From Lachnospiraceae bacterium (GTDB lineage Bacteria; Bacillota; Clostridia; Lachnospirales; Anaerotignaceae): a DNA stretch of 5,441 bases. Where the stretch lies: assembly GCA_028695945.1 (NCBI GenBank), contig JAQVIB010000146.1:1-5441 (forward strand). Direction: 5' to 3'. Made by a program: the position numbers and the translations under genes. The first letter of the stretch is position 1, and every line of letters begins with the position of its first letter. The notes under the pieces are model-generated. The model was not told the origin of the DNA. It saw only the letters and a list, made by a program, of their open reading frames with translations, and made no database searches. Of this stretch, positions 1-5,441 are shown one piece after another.

Positions 1-1320
1 CAAAATATCCACATTTTCATATGGAAGGGAGAGACCAGCCGCCATAGGATGTCCACCAAATTTGTGGAACAAATCTATTTGGTTAAACAGTTCTTCAAAA
101 ATATTGTAACCCTCAATGCTTCGTGCGGAGCCTTTTGCCATACTTTCTCCACTTGTAAGCATGATTACAGGTTTATAATAACGCTCTTTTATTCTGCCTG
201 CAACAATTCCTGCAATACTTTCGTGAATATTTTCGTTGTAAATTACAAGTACTCTATCCTGATGTAAATCACTATTTTCAACCGCCTCGATAGTTTCCTT
301 CACAGCATTTGCTGTAAGCAACTTTCTTTCATTGTTCAATTCAGTAAGTTCAGTTGCCAATATTTTGGCTCTTTCTACATCTTCTGTTACAAAAAGTTCT
401 ACTGCCGATTTTGCACTTTCCAGCCTTCCTGTGGCATTAATGCACGGCCCCAGAACAAATCCAACATGGTATTCGCTAATGTCCCCTTCTGCTATACCAG
501 TTTTTTCAAGGAGTGCCTTAAGACCGATGTTTGGACTTTCTTTTATTAAATTCAGTCCATTTTTTGCAATTATTCGGTTTTCATCCAGTAAATCTACAAT
601 GTCGCATATTGTGGCCATAGCCGCAAACACTAAAAACTCCGTGCTATACACAAATTCCGCTTTTCTGCTTTCAAAAATCACCTTGCTGAATTTGTATGCC
701 ATTGCCCCTGCACAAAGTGCCTTAAATGGATATGTACAATCTTTTTGCTTATGGTCTATTATAGCCGCCGCAACAGGTATAATATCTTTTTTAGAACCAT
801 CTTCACAAACCTCAAAAGCAGGCTCATGGTGATCCAAAATTACAAGTCTCATGCCAAGTTTATCAATTAGTTTAGCCTCTTCAATTGCCGCAATACCATT
901 GTCACAGGCAAGTATAACATCAATGTCAAGACTTTTAAGTTCTTCCACCGCCTCAATATTTATACCGTAACCTTCTTTTTGCCTATGGGGTACGTAATAT
1001 ATAACATTGTCAGTGAATGTTTTAATTGTTTTATATAGTATGGCGGTACTCATAACACCGTCCACATCGTAATCACCATAAACAGCTATTTTTTTGCCGT
1101 TATCTATTGCAAAATTAATAACATCAATTCCCTTTTGCATGTCTTTTAGCAAATTTCCATCGTACATTTCATTTAAATCGCAGTAAAGAAATTTACAGGC
1201 AGCATTATAAGTGCCTATGCCACGGTTTGCAAGTACCTGTGCTGTAACAATGGATATGCCCAGACGTTCTGCCATTTTTTCAATATTAACTTTATTACGC
1301 CTGAGCATCCATTTTTTCAT
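1..1320 (-). CDS. recJ: Single-stranded-DNA-specific exonuclease RecJ (3' end cut by window)
   Basis: RecJ degrades single-stranded DNA 5' to 3' in the cytoplasm and serves recombination, mismatch and base-excision repair. I translated 440 codons with no internal stop; the C-terminal part lies outside the window. The DHH phosphoesterase domain comes first: GDYDVDG with Asp83, Asp85 and Asp87, CDNG with Asp140, the DHH triad at 163-165, and CDIVDLLDENR around Asp240. These are the expected metal ligands. GPCINATGRLESA (291-303) follows, then a DHHA1 domain with HESIAGIVAGR (366-376), KGSARS (396-401) and FGGH (421-424). The start at 1320 has AGGAG five bases upstream. It lies 33 bases after secF with no hairpin between, so it is probably the distal gene of the scfB-secD-secF unit. 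The family call is near certain. Whether the protein has a long C-terminal extension, as some Bacillota RecJ do, cannot be seen. Confidence 0.96.
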   Translation of the reverse strand, partial: MKKWMLRRNKVNIEKMAERLGISIVTAQVLANRGIGTYNAACKFLYCDLNEMYDGNLLKDMQKGIDVINFAIDNGKKIAVYGDYDVDGVMSTAILYKTIKTFTDNVIYYVPHRQKEGYGINIEAVEELKSLDIDVILACDNGIAAIEEAKLIDKLGMRLVILDHHEPAFEVCEDGSKKDIIPVAAAIIDHKQKDCTYPFKALCAGAMAYKFSKVIFESRKAEFVYSTEFLVFAAMATICDIVDLLDENRIIAKNGLNLIKESPNIGLKALLEKTGIAEGDISEYHVGFVLGPCINATGRLESAKSAVELFVTEDVERAKILATELTELNNERKLLTANAVKETIEAVENSDLHQDRVLVIYNENIHESIAGIVAGRIKERYYKPVIMLTSGESMAKGSARSIEGYNIFEELFNQIDLFHKFGGHPMAAGLSLPYENVDIL

Positions 1321-1353
1321 AATTTCTCCTAAACTAACTAACTTTTTAAGATT

Positions 1354-2322
1354 TTACTTATAGTCATCAGGTTTCTTTTTACTAAAAGGGTCTTTAAAAT
1401 TCTTAACATTTTCTTGTTCGTACTTGTAAACAGGTTTTTCACCTATTTTGCTTTTAAACATAAACCAAATTGAACCTGATACAAATACTGATGAGTATAC
1501 ACCACTTAAAATACCAACTATAATAGGCAATGCAAATTCTTTAACTGACTGTACACCAAGTACATAAAGTGCACCAATTGTAAAAAGCGTTGTAAGAGAG
1601 GTATAAACCGAACGTCTCATTGTCTGCCAAACACTAATGTCAATTACCTCTGGAATAGACCGTCTTCCAATAAGTCCTTTATTCTCACGTACACGGTCAA
1701 AAATTACGATGGTAGAGTTTATTGAATAACCTACAACTGTAAGTATTGCCGCAATAAATGCAGTGTTTACAGGTATTCTAAGTACTGCATAAAAGGAAAT
1801 CATAATAAGCACATCATGTAAAAGAGCAATAATGGCACTTAATCCCATTTTATAATCATGGAAACGAATTGATATATAAATAAGCATAGCAACACATGCA
1901 ACAAGCATAGCTATAAGCGATGCCTTTTGCATTTCCCCACTTACAGTACCGCTTATATCCTCTACTTCTAAAATACTGTCTTTAGAAAGTGCAAAATCTT
2001 TCATAATTGCCTCAGAGAGAGCTTTTCTCGTCTCACCGTCTACTGACTGAATTTTTATAGAAACTTGGTTTGTTCCTAAAATCTTCTGAATTTGAGGACT
2101 GCTTTGTCCTGTAACTGTAGTAACAGTTTTTGCAACTGCATCATTATCAAAAGGCTGTCCCATATCTACTGTCATTGCTGTGCCGCCTGTAAACTCTATT
2201 GAATAGTTTAAAGCACCTTTGCCCTTAGAAGCATTAATCCCCATAGTGCCAATACCAATGGCAATAAGAATTATAGAAACAGCAAAGAATTTTGCTTTAT
2301 TTTTTACTATTTTGAAATTCAT
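1354..2322 (-). CDS. secF: Protein translocase subunit SecF
   Basis: SecF pairs with SecD in the membrane and uses the proton gradient to help pull preproteins out of the SecYEG channel. The 322-residue length is usual for a stand-alone SecF. Visible features are an N-terminal membrane segment (about 12-29), the SIEFTGGT motif (41-48), an extracytoplasmic domain to about 130, then five more hydrophobic segments (about 134-151, 160-180, 187-208, 240-258, 265-289) and a short Lys-rich tail. HD at 169-170, GYSIN...FDRVREN (198-214) and RRSVYTSLTTL (236-246) are family signatures. Residue 203 is Ser where most SecF proteins I know have Asp (SINDT). The start has GGGAGG eight bases upstream, abutting the secD stop codon, which suggests coupled translation with secD. 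Identity is secure; the effect of Ser203 is unknown. Confidence 0.97.
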   Translation of the reverse strand: MNFKIVKNKAKFFAVSIILIAIGIGTMGINASKGKGALNYSIEFTGGTAMTVDMGQPFDNDAVAKTVTTVTGQSSPQIQKILGTNQVSIKIQSVDGETRKALSEAIMKDFALSKDSILEVEDISGTVSGEMQKASLIAMLVACVAMLIYISIRFHDYKMGLSAIIALLHDVLIMISFYAVLRIPVNTAFIAAILTVVGYSINSTIVIFDRVRENKGLIGRRSIPEVIDISVWQTMRRSVYTSLTTLFTIGALYVLGVQSVKEFALPIIVGILSGVYSSVFVSGSIWFMFKSKIGEKPVYKYEQENVKNFKDPFSKKKPDDYK

Positions 2323-2336
2323 TTCTGTTCCCTCCC

Positions 2337-3563
2337 TTATGCCTTCTCAATTTTTTTAACGCCAAACAAAGCTGGCTTGTTAACACCAATACCAATAATG
2401 CCCTTCATAATAAACCTTGTTATAACAATTGCAGTAAACATTGAAACAACAATACCAATCATAAGCGTTTGTGCAAAACCTCTTATTGTGCCAGTGCCCA
2501 TAAAGAAAAGCACTATAGCGGCAATAAAGGTTGTTATATTTCCGTCTAATATAGCAGGTAATGCTCTTGAAAAGCCATTATCCACAGATGAACGCAAGGT
2601 TTTTCCATTTTGTACCTCTTCCTTAATTCTTTCAAATATAATTACATTGGCATCCACCGCCATACCAATTGAAAGGATAATTCCGGCAATTCCTGGTAAT
2701 GTAAGAGTTACATTAAATAAGCTTAATGCAATTATTTCAAGGCCAATGTAAATTGCAAGTGCCCAGTCTGCAGCAAAACCACAAACTTTGTATGCAATAA
2801 GCATAAATAAAAGCACAAGGAAAACACCAATAACTGCGGCTTTTAAACTTGTTTCAACTGCATTAGCACCAAGACGAGCACCTACGTTATTCATTTCCAT
2901 AACGCCAAGGTTAAATGGAAGTGAACCTTCTTTAATGCGTACAGCCATTTCTTCTGCTTCTTCACTTGTAAACTGCCCGGTAATCATTGCTTTACCATCT
3001 GTAATTTCAGCATTTACAGTTGGTGCACTAATAATCTGGTCGTCCATTACAATTGCAATACGTTTACCAAGGTTTTGTGCTGTTGCTTGAGCAAAAAGTG
3101 CCTTTCCTTGTTCTGTAAATTCAAGTGAAACATAAGGCTCTGATGGGCCGTTTTTGCTTGATGAACCAACACTCATTTGTGCATCTGCAACCTCTGCACC
3201 TGTTAACAAAACATTTCCGCTTTCATCCACAAATGCAAGCTGGGCAGTTTGTCCAAGTTCTGTTACTGCTGTTTCAACATCTTCAATACCTGGTATTTCA
3301 ACACGAATTCTGTTTGAACCCTGCATTGAAGCTTCGCCTTCAGACCAACCTTTTCTGTCTAATCTACGCTGAATAAGTGAAACAGCACTTGCCATTTCTT
3401 CCTCGGTAACGCCCTCTTTTTCTGCCTGATACACAATAGCCGCTCCACCGCTTAAGTCTAACCCTAATTTAATTTTGCCAACGCTAAGCTTAGCACCTAC
3501 CATTAGTCCCGCTGCCACTGCAGCAAGTAAAATAAGGGTTATTATACTTTTCCCTTTTTTCAT
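2337..3563 (-). CDS. secD: Protein translocase subunit SecD
   Basis: SecD is the partner of SecF in the proton-driven accessory complex of the Sec translocon. At 408 residues it is the short form seen in Clostridia, about two thirds of the E. coli protein, with a reduced extracytoplasmic region. In order: an N-terminal membrane segment (about 8-24), the SecD motif LGLDLSGG (33-40), an extracytoplasmic domain to about 237, and five hydrophobic segments (about 241-260, 266-285, 290-309, 340-356, 363-385). GMAVDANVIIFERIKEE (300-316) carries Asp304, the membrane aspartate needed for proton coupling in studied SecD proteins. LDGNITT (339-345) is also typical. The ATG (3563-3561) overlaps the scfB stop by one base as TAATG, with GAGGAGG seven bases upstream inside scfB, so translation is probably coupled to scfB. 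yajC, a common neighbour, is not in the window. Confidence 0.97.
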   Translation of the reverse strand: MKKGKSIITLILLAAVAAGLMVGAKLSVGKIKLGLDLSGGAAIVYQAEKEGVTEEEMASAVSLIQRRLDRKGWSEGEASMQGSNRIRVEIPGIEDVETAVTELGQTAQLAFVDESGNVLLTGAEVADAQMSVGSSSKNGPSEPYVSLEFTEQGKALFAQATAQNLGKRIAIVMDDQIISAPTVNAEITDGKAMITGQFTSEEAEEMAVRIKEGSLPFNLGVMEMNNVGARLGANAVETSLKAAVIGVFLVLLFMLIAYKVCGFAADWALAIYIGLEIIALSLFNVTLTLPGIAGIILSIGMAVDANVIIFERIKEEVQNGKTLRSSVDNGFSRALPAILDGNITTFIAAIVLFFMGTGTIRGFAQTLMIGIVVSMFTAIVITRFIMKGIIGIGVNKPALFGVKKIEKA

Positions 3564-4930
3564 TATTCTGCCTCCTCAAATGCCTTTGCCTTAATCATTA
3601 TTGCACATTCGATTCTTTTGCGTTGTAACTCACAACCAATTTCGTAAGGATTCAGTATGTCTCCACCCAACTGATGTGCATTAGCCGCACAGCCACCGCT
3701 GCAGTAAAATCTTGCCCAGCATTTTTTACATTCTTCCTTTGCATATACATTGCAGTTTGAAAATTTACTTCTTAACTCAGGTGTTTTAACACCCTCAAAA
3801 ACTGTTCCCATTTTGAATTCTTCCAAACCAACAAATTGGTGGCAAGGATAAAGCTCTCCTTCTGGTGTTACTGCAAGGTATTCTGTACCAGCACCACAAC
3901 CTGAAAGTCTTTTTGCAACACATGGGCCGCCTGTAAGGTCAACATTGAAGTGGAAGAAATTAAAATCTTTCTCTCCGCCTTCTTTGTGCCTGTTATAAAT
4001 CTCTGCTGCCAATTTTTCATATTCTGCAAAAATTGTTGGCAAATCCTCCTCTCTTATGGCATACTGGTTATCCTCTGTACCAACAACAGGCTCAACAGAA
4101 ATCTGTTTAAAGCCAAGGTCAGCCATATGTAAAACATCCTGCATAAAATCAAGATTATTTCTTGTAAATGTGCCTCTTATATAATAATCAGTCTGGTTTC
4201 TGCTGTCTGCAAGTTTCTGGAACTTAGGTACAATTTCATCATAACTTCCCTGTCCGCCAGCACGAGGACGCATACGGTCATTAACCTCTTTACGTCCATC
4301 AAGGCTTACAACAACATTTTGCATATTTTTATTTATATAATCCTGTATTTCATCATTAAGTAAAATTCCGTTAGTGGTTATTGTAAACCTAAAATTTTTG
4401 TTATGAAGCTTTTCCTGTTCACGTCCATACTCAACAATGTCCTTTACCACACCAAAATTCATTAAAGGTTCTCCGCCAAAAAAGTCAACCTCAAGGTTAT
4501 GGCGCGATCCAGAATTTTTTATAATAAAATCAATGGCTGCCTTGCCAACTTCAGTGCTCATCAATGAACGATGACCATGATATTCGCCTTCTTCTGCAAA
4601 ACAATATATGCATTTAAGGTTGCAATCATGGGCAATATGAAGGCAAAGTGCCTTAACTACAGGGTTTCTGGCCTCAATATTAGCAAATACATTCTCGTAT
4701 TCGTCTTTTGTAAAAAGCATTTCTTCTTTAACAAGCTCTTTAATTTCACTTATTGCCTCTTTAAGCTGTTCTTCACTGTATTTTGATGAAAAATCGGCAA
4801 TTATTTGTTCTTCGCCACATTCCTCAAATTTATCTACAATGTCATACATTACTTCATCCACTACATGAACGGCACCGCTGAAAACATCCATAACTATGTT
4901 AACTCCGTTCATACTAAACTTATGTATCAT
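3563..4930 (-). CDS. scfB: SCIFF peptide maturase, radical SAM/SPASM thioether-forming enzyme
   Basis: This cytoplasmic enzyme cuts S-adenosylmethionine to a radical and joins a cysteine sulfur of the ScfA peptide to the carbon of another residue, giving a ranthipeptide. The 455 residues show an N-terminal peptide-binding (RRE, PqqD-like) region at about 1-75, the radical SAM cluster motif CNLKCIYC with Cys103, Cys107 and Cys110, and FGGEP (151-155) for SAM binding. A Cys-rich SPASM/twitch region follows with Cys337, 345, 363, 393, 401, 404, 410, 414 and 433, including CKKCWARFYCSGGC. That is enough for two auxiliary iron-sulfur clusters, as in the C. thermocellum homologue CteB. The start has AAAGGAG eight bases upstream. 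The gene sits 151 bases after scfA and overlaps secD by one base. No motif is missing or broken. The pairing with scfA makes the SCIFF assignment firm against other SPASM enzymes; the exact crosslink is inferred from homologues. Confidence 0.96.
   Translation of the reverse strand: MIHKFSMNGVNIVMDVFSGAVHVVDEVMYDIVDKFEECGEEQIIADFSSKYSEEQLKEAISEIKELVKEEMLFTKDEYENVFANIEARNPVVKALCLHIAHDCNLKCIYCFAEEGEYHGHRSLMSTEVGKAAIDFIIKNSGSRHNLEVDFFGGEPLMNFGVVKDIVEYGREQEKLHNKNFRFTITTNGILLNDEIQDYINKNMQNVVVSLDGRKEVNDRMRPRAGGQGSYDEIVPKFQKLADSRNQTDYYIRGTFTRNNLDFMQDVLHMADLGFKQISVEPVVGTEDNQYAIREEDLPTIFAEYEKLAAEIYNRHKEGGEKDFNFFHFNVDLTGGPCVAKRLSGCGAGTEYLAVTPEGELYPCHQFVGLEEFKMGTVFEGVKTPELRSKFSNCNVYAKEECKKCWARFYCSGGCAANAHQLGGDILNPYEIGCELQRKRIECAIMIKAKAFEEAE
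3571..3577 (-). promoter_or_regulatory. secD ribosome binding site inside the scfB 3' end
   Basis: The minus strand reads GAGGAGG seven bases before the secD ATG. It lies in the last codons of scfB, just before the TAATG junction. A ribosome finishing scfB would therefore stop directly over the secD start. This supports the ATG at 3563 and suggests coupled translation. Confidence 0.85.
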
Positions 4931-4967
4931 AAAAGATACTCCTTTCCAACCTAATGAATAAAACTAT

Positions 4968-5009
4968 AAAAAATTATTAACGCCCCGATTTTTTCCAAAC
5001 CGAGGCGTT
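4968..5009 (-). terminator. Hairpin T2 between scfA and scfB, possible second terminator
   Basis: On the minus-strand RNA, 4979-5009 folds as a 13-base-pair stem closed by a GGAAA loop. All pairs are Watson-Crick apart from two G-U pairs. Read on the plus strand, those two positions become A-C mismatches, so the structure fits minus-strand RNA better. A run of six U (4973-4968) follows, but AAUAA separates it from the stem, so this is not a textbook terminator. It could instead be a 5' leader structure that protects or processes the scfB mRNA. On the plus strand a GTTTTC tail follows the stem directly, but I see no plus-strand gene that would need it. Confidence 0.6.
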
Positions 5010-5032
5010 TTCATTCTTTATGGAAAATTGCC

Positions 5033-5064
5033 AAAAAATCAGGTGCAGACATAGCCTGCACCTG
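5033..5064 (-). terminator. Rho-independent terminator T1 after scfA
   Basis: The minus-strand RNA has a perfect 9-base-pair stem (5056-5064 with 5040-5048), a 7-base loop, one A, then six U (5038-5033). It begins 17 bases after the scfA stop codon. The plus strand has no U run after the same stem, so the terminator acts only in the scfA direction. It probably ends most scfA transcripts; any read-through would carry on into scfB. Confidence 0.82.
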
Positions 5065-5081
5065 CTTAGACCCGATAAGAA

Positions 5082-5222
5082 TTATCTGTTTTCGCAAGAC
5101 TGGTTTGCAACTGTGCAGCTTGTTTTGCATGCAGACTGACAAGAAGTCTGACATTCGCCGCAGCCACCCTTTGCTACTGTGTTTTTAAGCATAGCTGTAT
5201 TAAGTGTTTTCACGTGTTTCAT
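5082..5222 (-). CDS. scfA: SCIFF ranthipeptide precursor (six cysteines in forty-five residues)
   Basis: This 46-residue peptide is the substrate of ScfB. It starts MKHVKTLNTAMLKN, the conserved leader-like N-terminus that the maturase's RRE region should bind. The Cys-rich core starts CGECQTSCQSACKTSC, with cysteines at 21, 24, 28, 32, 36 and 43 (spacing C-2-C-3-C-3-C-3-C-6-C). This matches the SCIFF family (TIGR03973) closely in length and sequence. In the C. thermocellum homologue CteA the mapped thioether joins Cys32 to Thr37, and both residues occur here at the same numbers. The ATG has GGAGG seven bases upstream. The gene has its own likely promoter and is followed at once by terminator T1. 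The role of the mature product is poorly known; a part in cell-cell signalling has been reported for solvent-forming clostridia. Identity is near certain despite the short length. Confidence 0.96.
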   Translation of the reverse strand: MKHVKTLNTAMLKNTVAKGGCGECQTSCQSACKTSCTVANQSCENR

Positions 5223-5255
5223 ATATGTACCTCCTTTTTTCTGTTAAGTTTAATA

Positions 5256-5265
5256 TTCTGCAGAA
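5256..5265. promoter_or_regulatory. Palindrome at the predicted scfA start point, possible operator
   Basis: TTCTGCAGAA is a perfect 10-base palindrome one base downstream of the -10 box. Its centre coincides with the expected transcription start. A regulator bound here would block initiation, or the element could form a very small hairpin at the 5' end of the mRNA. It does not match the Gram-positive LexA box. A chance palindrome of this length cannot be excluded. Confidence 0.3.
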
Positions 5266-5266
5266 C

Positions 5267-5295
5267 ATTATAACAGATTTTTTCCCATTTGCAAA
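5267..5295 (-). promoter_or_regulatory. Sigma-A type promoter for scfA with extended -10
   Basis: On the minus strand, TATAAT (5272-5267) is a consensus -10 box preceded by TGT, which makes an extended -10 element. The -35 is weaker: TTTGCA (5295-5290, 17-base spacer) or TTGCAA (5294-5289, 16-base spacer), each 4 of 6 to consensus. Transcription should start near 5260, giving a leader of roughly 38 bases that includes the ribosome binding site. The -35 region lies one or two bases after the stop codon of the upstream membrane gene. I see no terminator between them, so some scfA transcripts may also begin further upstream. Confidence 0.75.
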
Positions 5296-5296
5296 G

Positions 5297-5441
5297 TTAT
5301 TTTTTTCGGTTTATGCCCAAAATTCCACCAATTCCTCCTCCAGCTGCTGCACAAATAATGCCTGTAAGTTTACCCATTGATATACCAGAACCTTTTTGTG
5401 CTGTAAAAAGCACAATTAAAATAATAAGTACATACACAACA
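5297..5441 (-). CDS. Small membrane protein, probably TIGR04086/DUF3792 family (5' end missing)
   Basis: Only the last 47 residues are present; the start lies outside the window. The fragment has one hydrophobic segment at its beginning (VVYVLIILIVLF), a short polar turn containing QKGSG, and a second glycine-rich segment ending GGGIGGILGINRKK. The Gly-rich final helix followed by Asn and basic residues resembles the end of TIGR04086/DUF3792 proteins. These are four-helix membrane proteins of about 120 residues and unknown function. As I recall, they often sit next to the SCIFF and SecDF genes in Clostridia, and that context adds weight. SecG was considered because of the two helices and the QKGSG stretch, but the C-terminal helix does not fit. 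No function can be given. Confidence 0.62.
   Translation of the reverse strand, partial: VVYVLIILIVLFTAQKGSGISMGKLTGIICAAAGGGIGGILGINRKK

Noticed and set aside
332..832. A 166-codon open frame on the plus strand
   Set aside because: It lies wholly antisense to recJ, whose DHH and DHHA1 motifs are intact through this stretch. Its own translation is a Ser-rich sequence with no recognisable domain.
1329..1342. Short TTAG tandem repeats between secF and recJ
   Set aside because: Only three imperfect four-base units just before the recJ ribosome binding site. They form no hairpin and are likely chance.
2377..3090. Plus-strand open frames of 124 and 100 codons opposite secD
   Set aside because: They are shadows of the hydrophobic secD codons: low-complexity Ile/Thr/Ser-rich translations, no domain, and no convincing gene context.
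4963..4968. TATAGT on the minus strand as a -10 box for scfB
   Set aside because: Its -35 position would fall inside the T2 hairpin, where nothing resembles TTGACA. The match comes from AT-rich sequence.
5029..5034. TTGGCA on the minus strand as a -35 box for scfB
   Set aside because: No -10-like sequence occurs 16-18 bases downstream; that place is the base of the T2 stem (AAAACG).
5297..5441. SecG as the identity of the partial membrane protein
   Set aside because: The QKGSG turn recalls SecG, but the following Gly-rich helix and abrupt NRKK end do not resemble the SecG C-terminus. The context favours TIGR04086/DUF3792.
1..5441. CRISPR arrays, insertion sequences, tRNA or rRNA genes
   Set aside because: Read by eye, I see no spaced direct repeats, transposase fragments, terminal inverted repeats or RNA-gene signatures. 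The window is almost filled by chromosomal housekeeping and RiPP genes.

Overview
The window is an AT-rich stretch of a Clostridia-type genome (Bacillota). The evidence is the strong AGGAGG-like ribosome binding sites, separate and short secD and secF genes, and a six-cysteine SCIFF peptide with its radical SAM maturase, a pair found almost throughout Clostridia. I cannot name a genus. Every gene I can support lies on the minus strand, so the biological reading order runs from high to low coordinates.

In transcription order the layout is as follows. (1) The 3' end of a small membrane protein gene, probably TIGR04086/DUF3792 (5297-5441, cut by the window edge). (2) A promoter with an extended -10 element and a palindrome over the predicted start point (5256-5295). 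(3) scfA, encoding a 46-residue SCIFF ranthipeptide precursor (5082-5222). (4) A 151-base gap with two successive hairpins (5033-5064 and 4968-5009). (5) scfB, the radical SAM/SPASM thioether-forming maturase (3563-4930). (6) secD (2337-3563), whose ATG shares one base with the scfB stop codon. (7) secF (1354-2322), 14 bases further on. (8) recJ (1-1320), 33 bases after secF, running off the left edge. No stretch over 300 bases lacks a gene.

scfA and scfB form a precursor-plus-enzyme pair. ScfB should install a carbon-sulfur crosslink on the Cys-rich C-terminal part of ScfA. The T1 hairpin is well placed to let scfA be transcribed in excess of the downstream genes, which suits a stoichiometric substrate and a catalytic enzyme. 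scfB, secD, secF and recJ then look like one transcription unit with no clear promoter of its own. The join between the peptide maturase and the SecDF export motor is the tightest in the window. No dedicated peptidase or exporter for the peptide is visible.

The system is of a known class, not an undescribed one. Points worth a second look are the hairpin arrangement, the +1 palindrome, the maturase-secD coupling, and a SecF that has Ser where an aspartate is usual in the fourth membrane segment.
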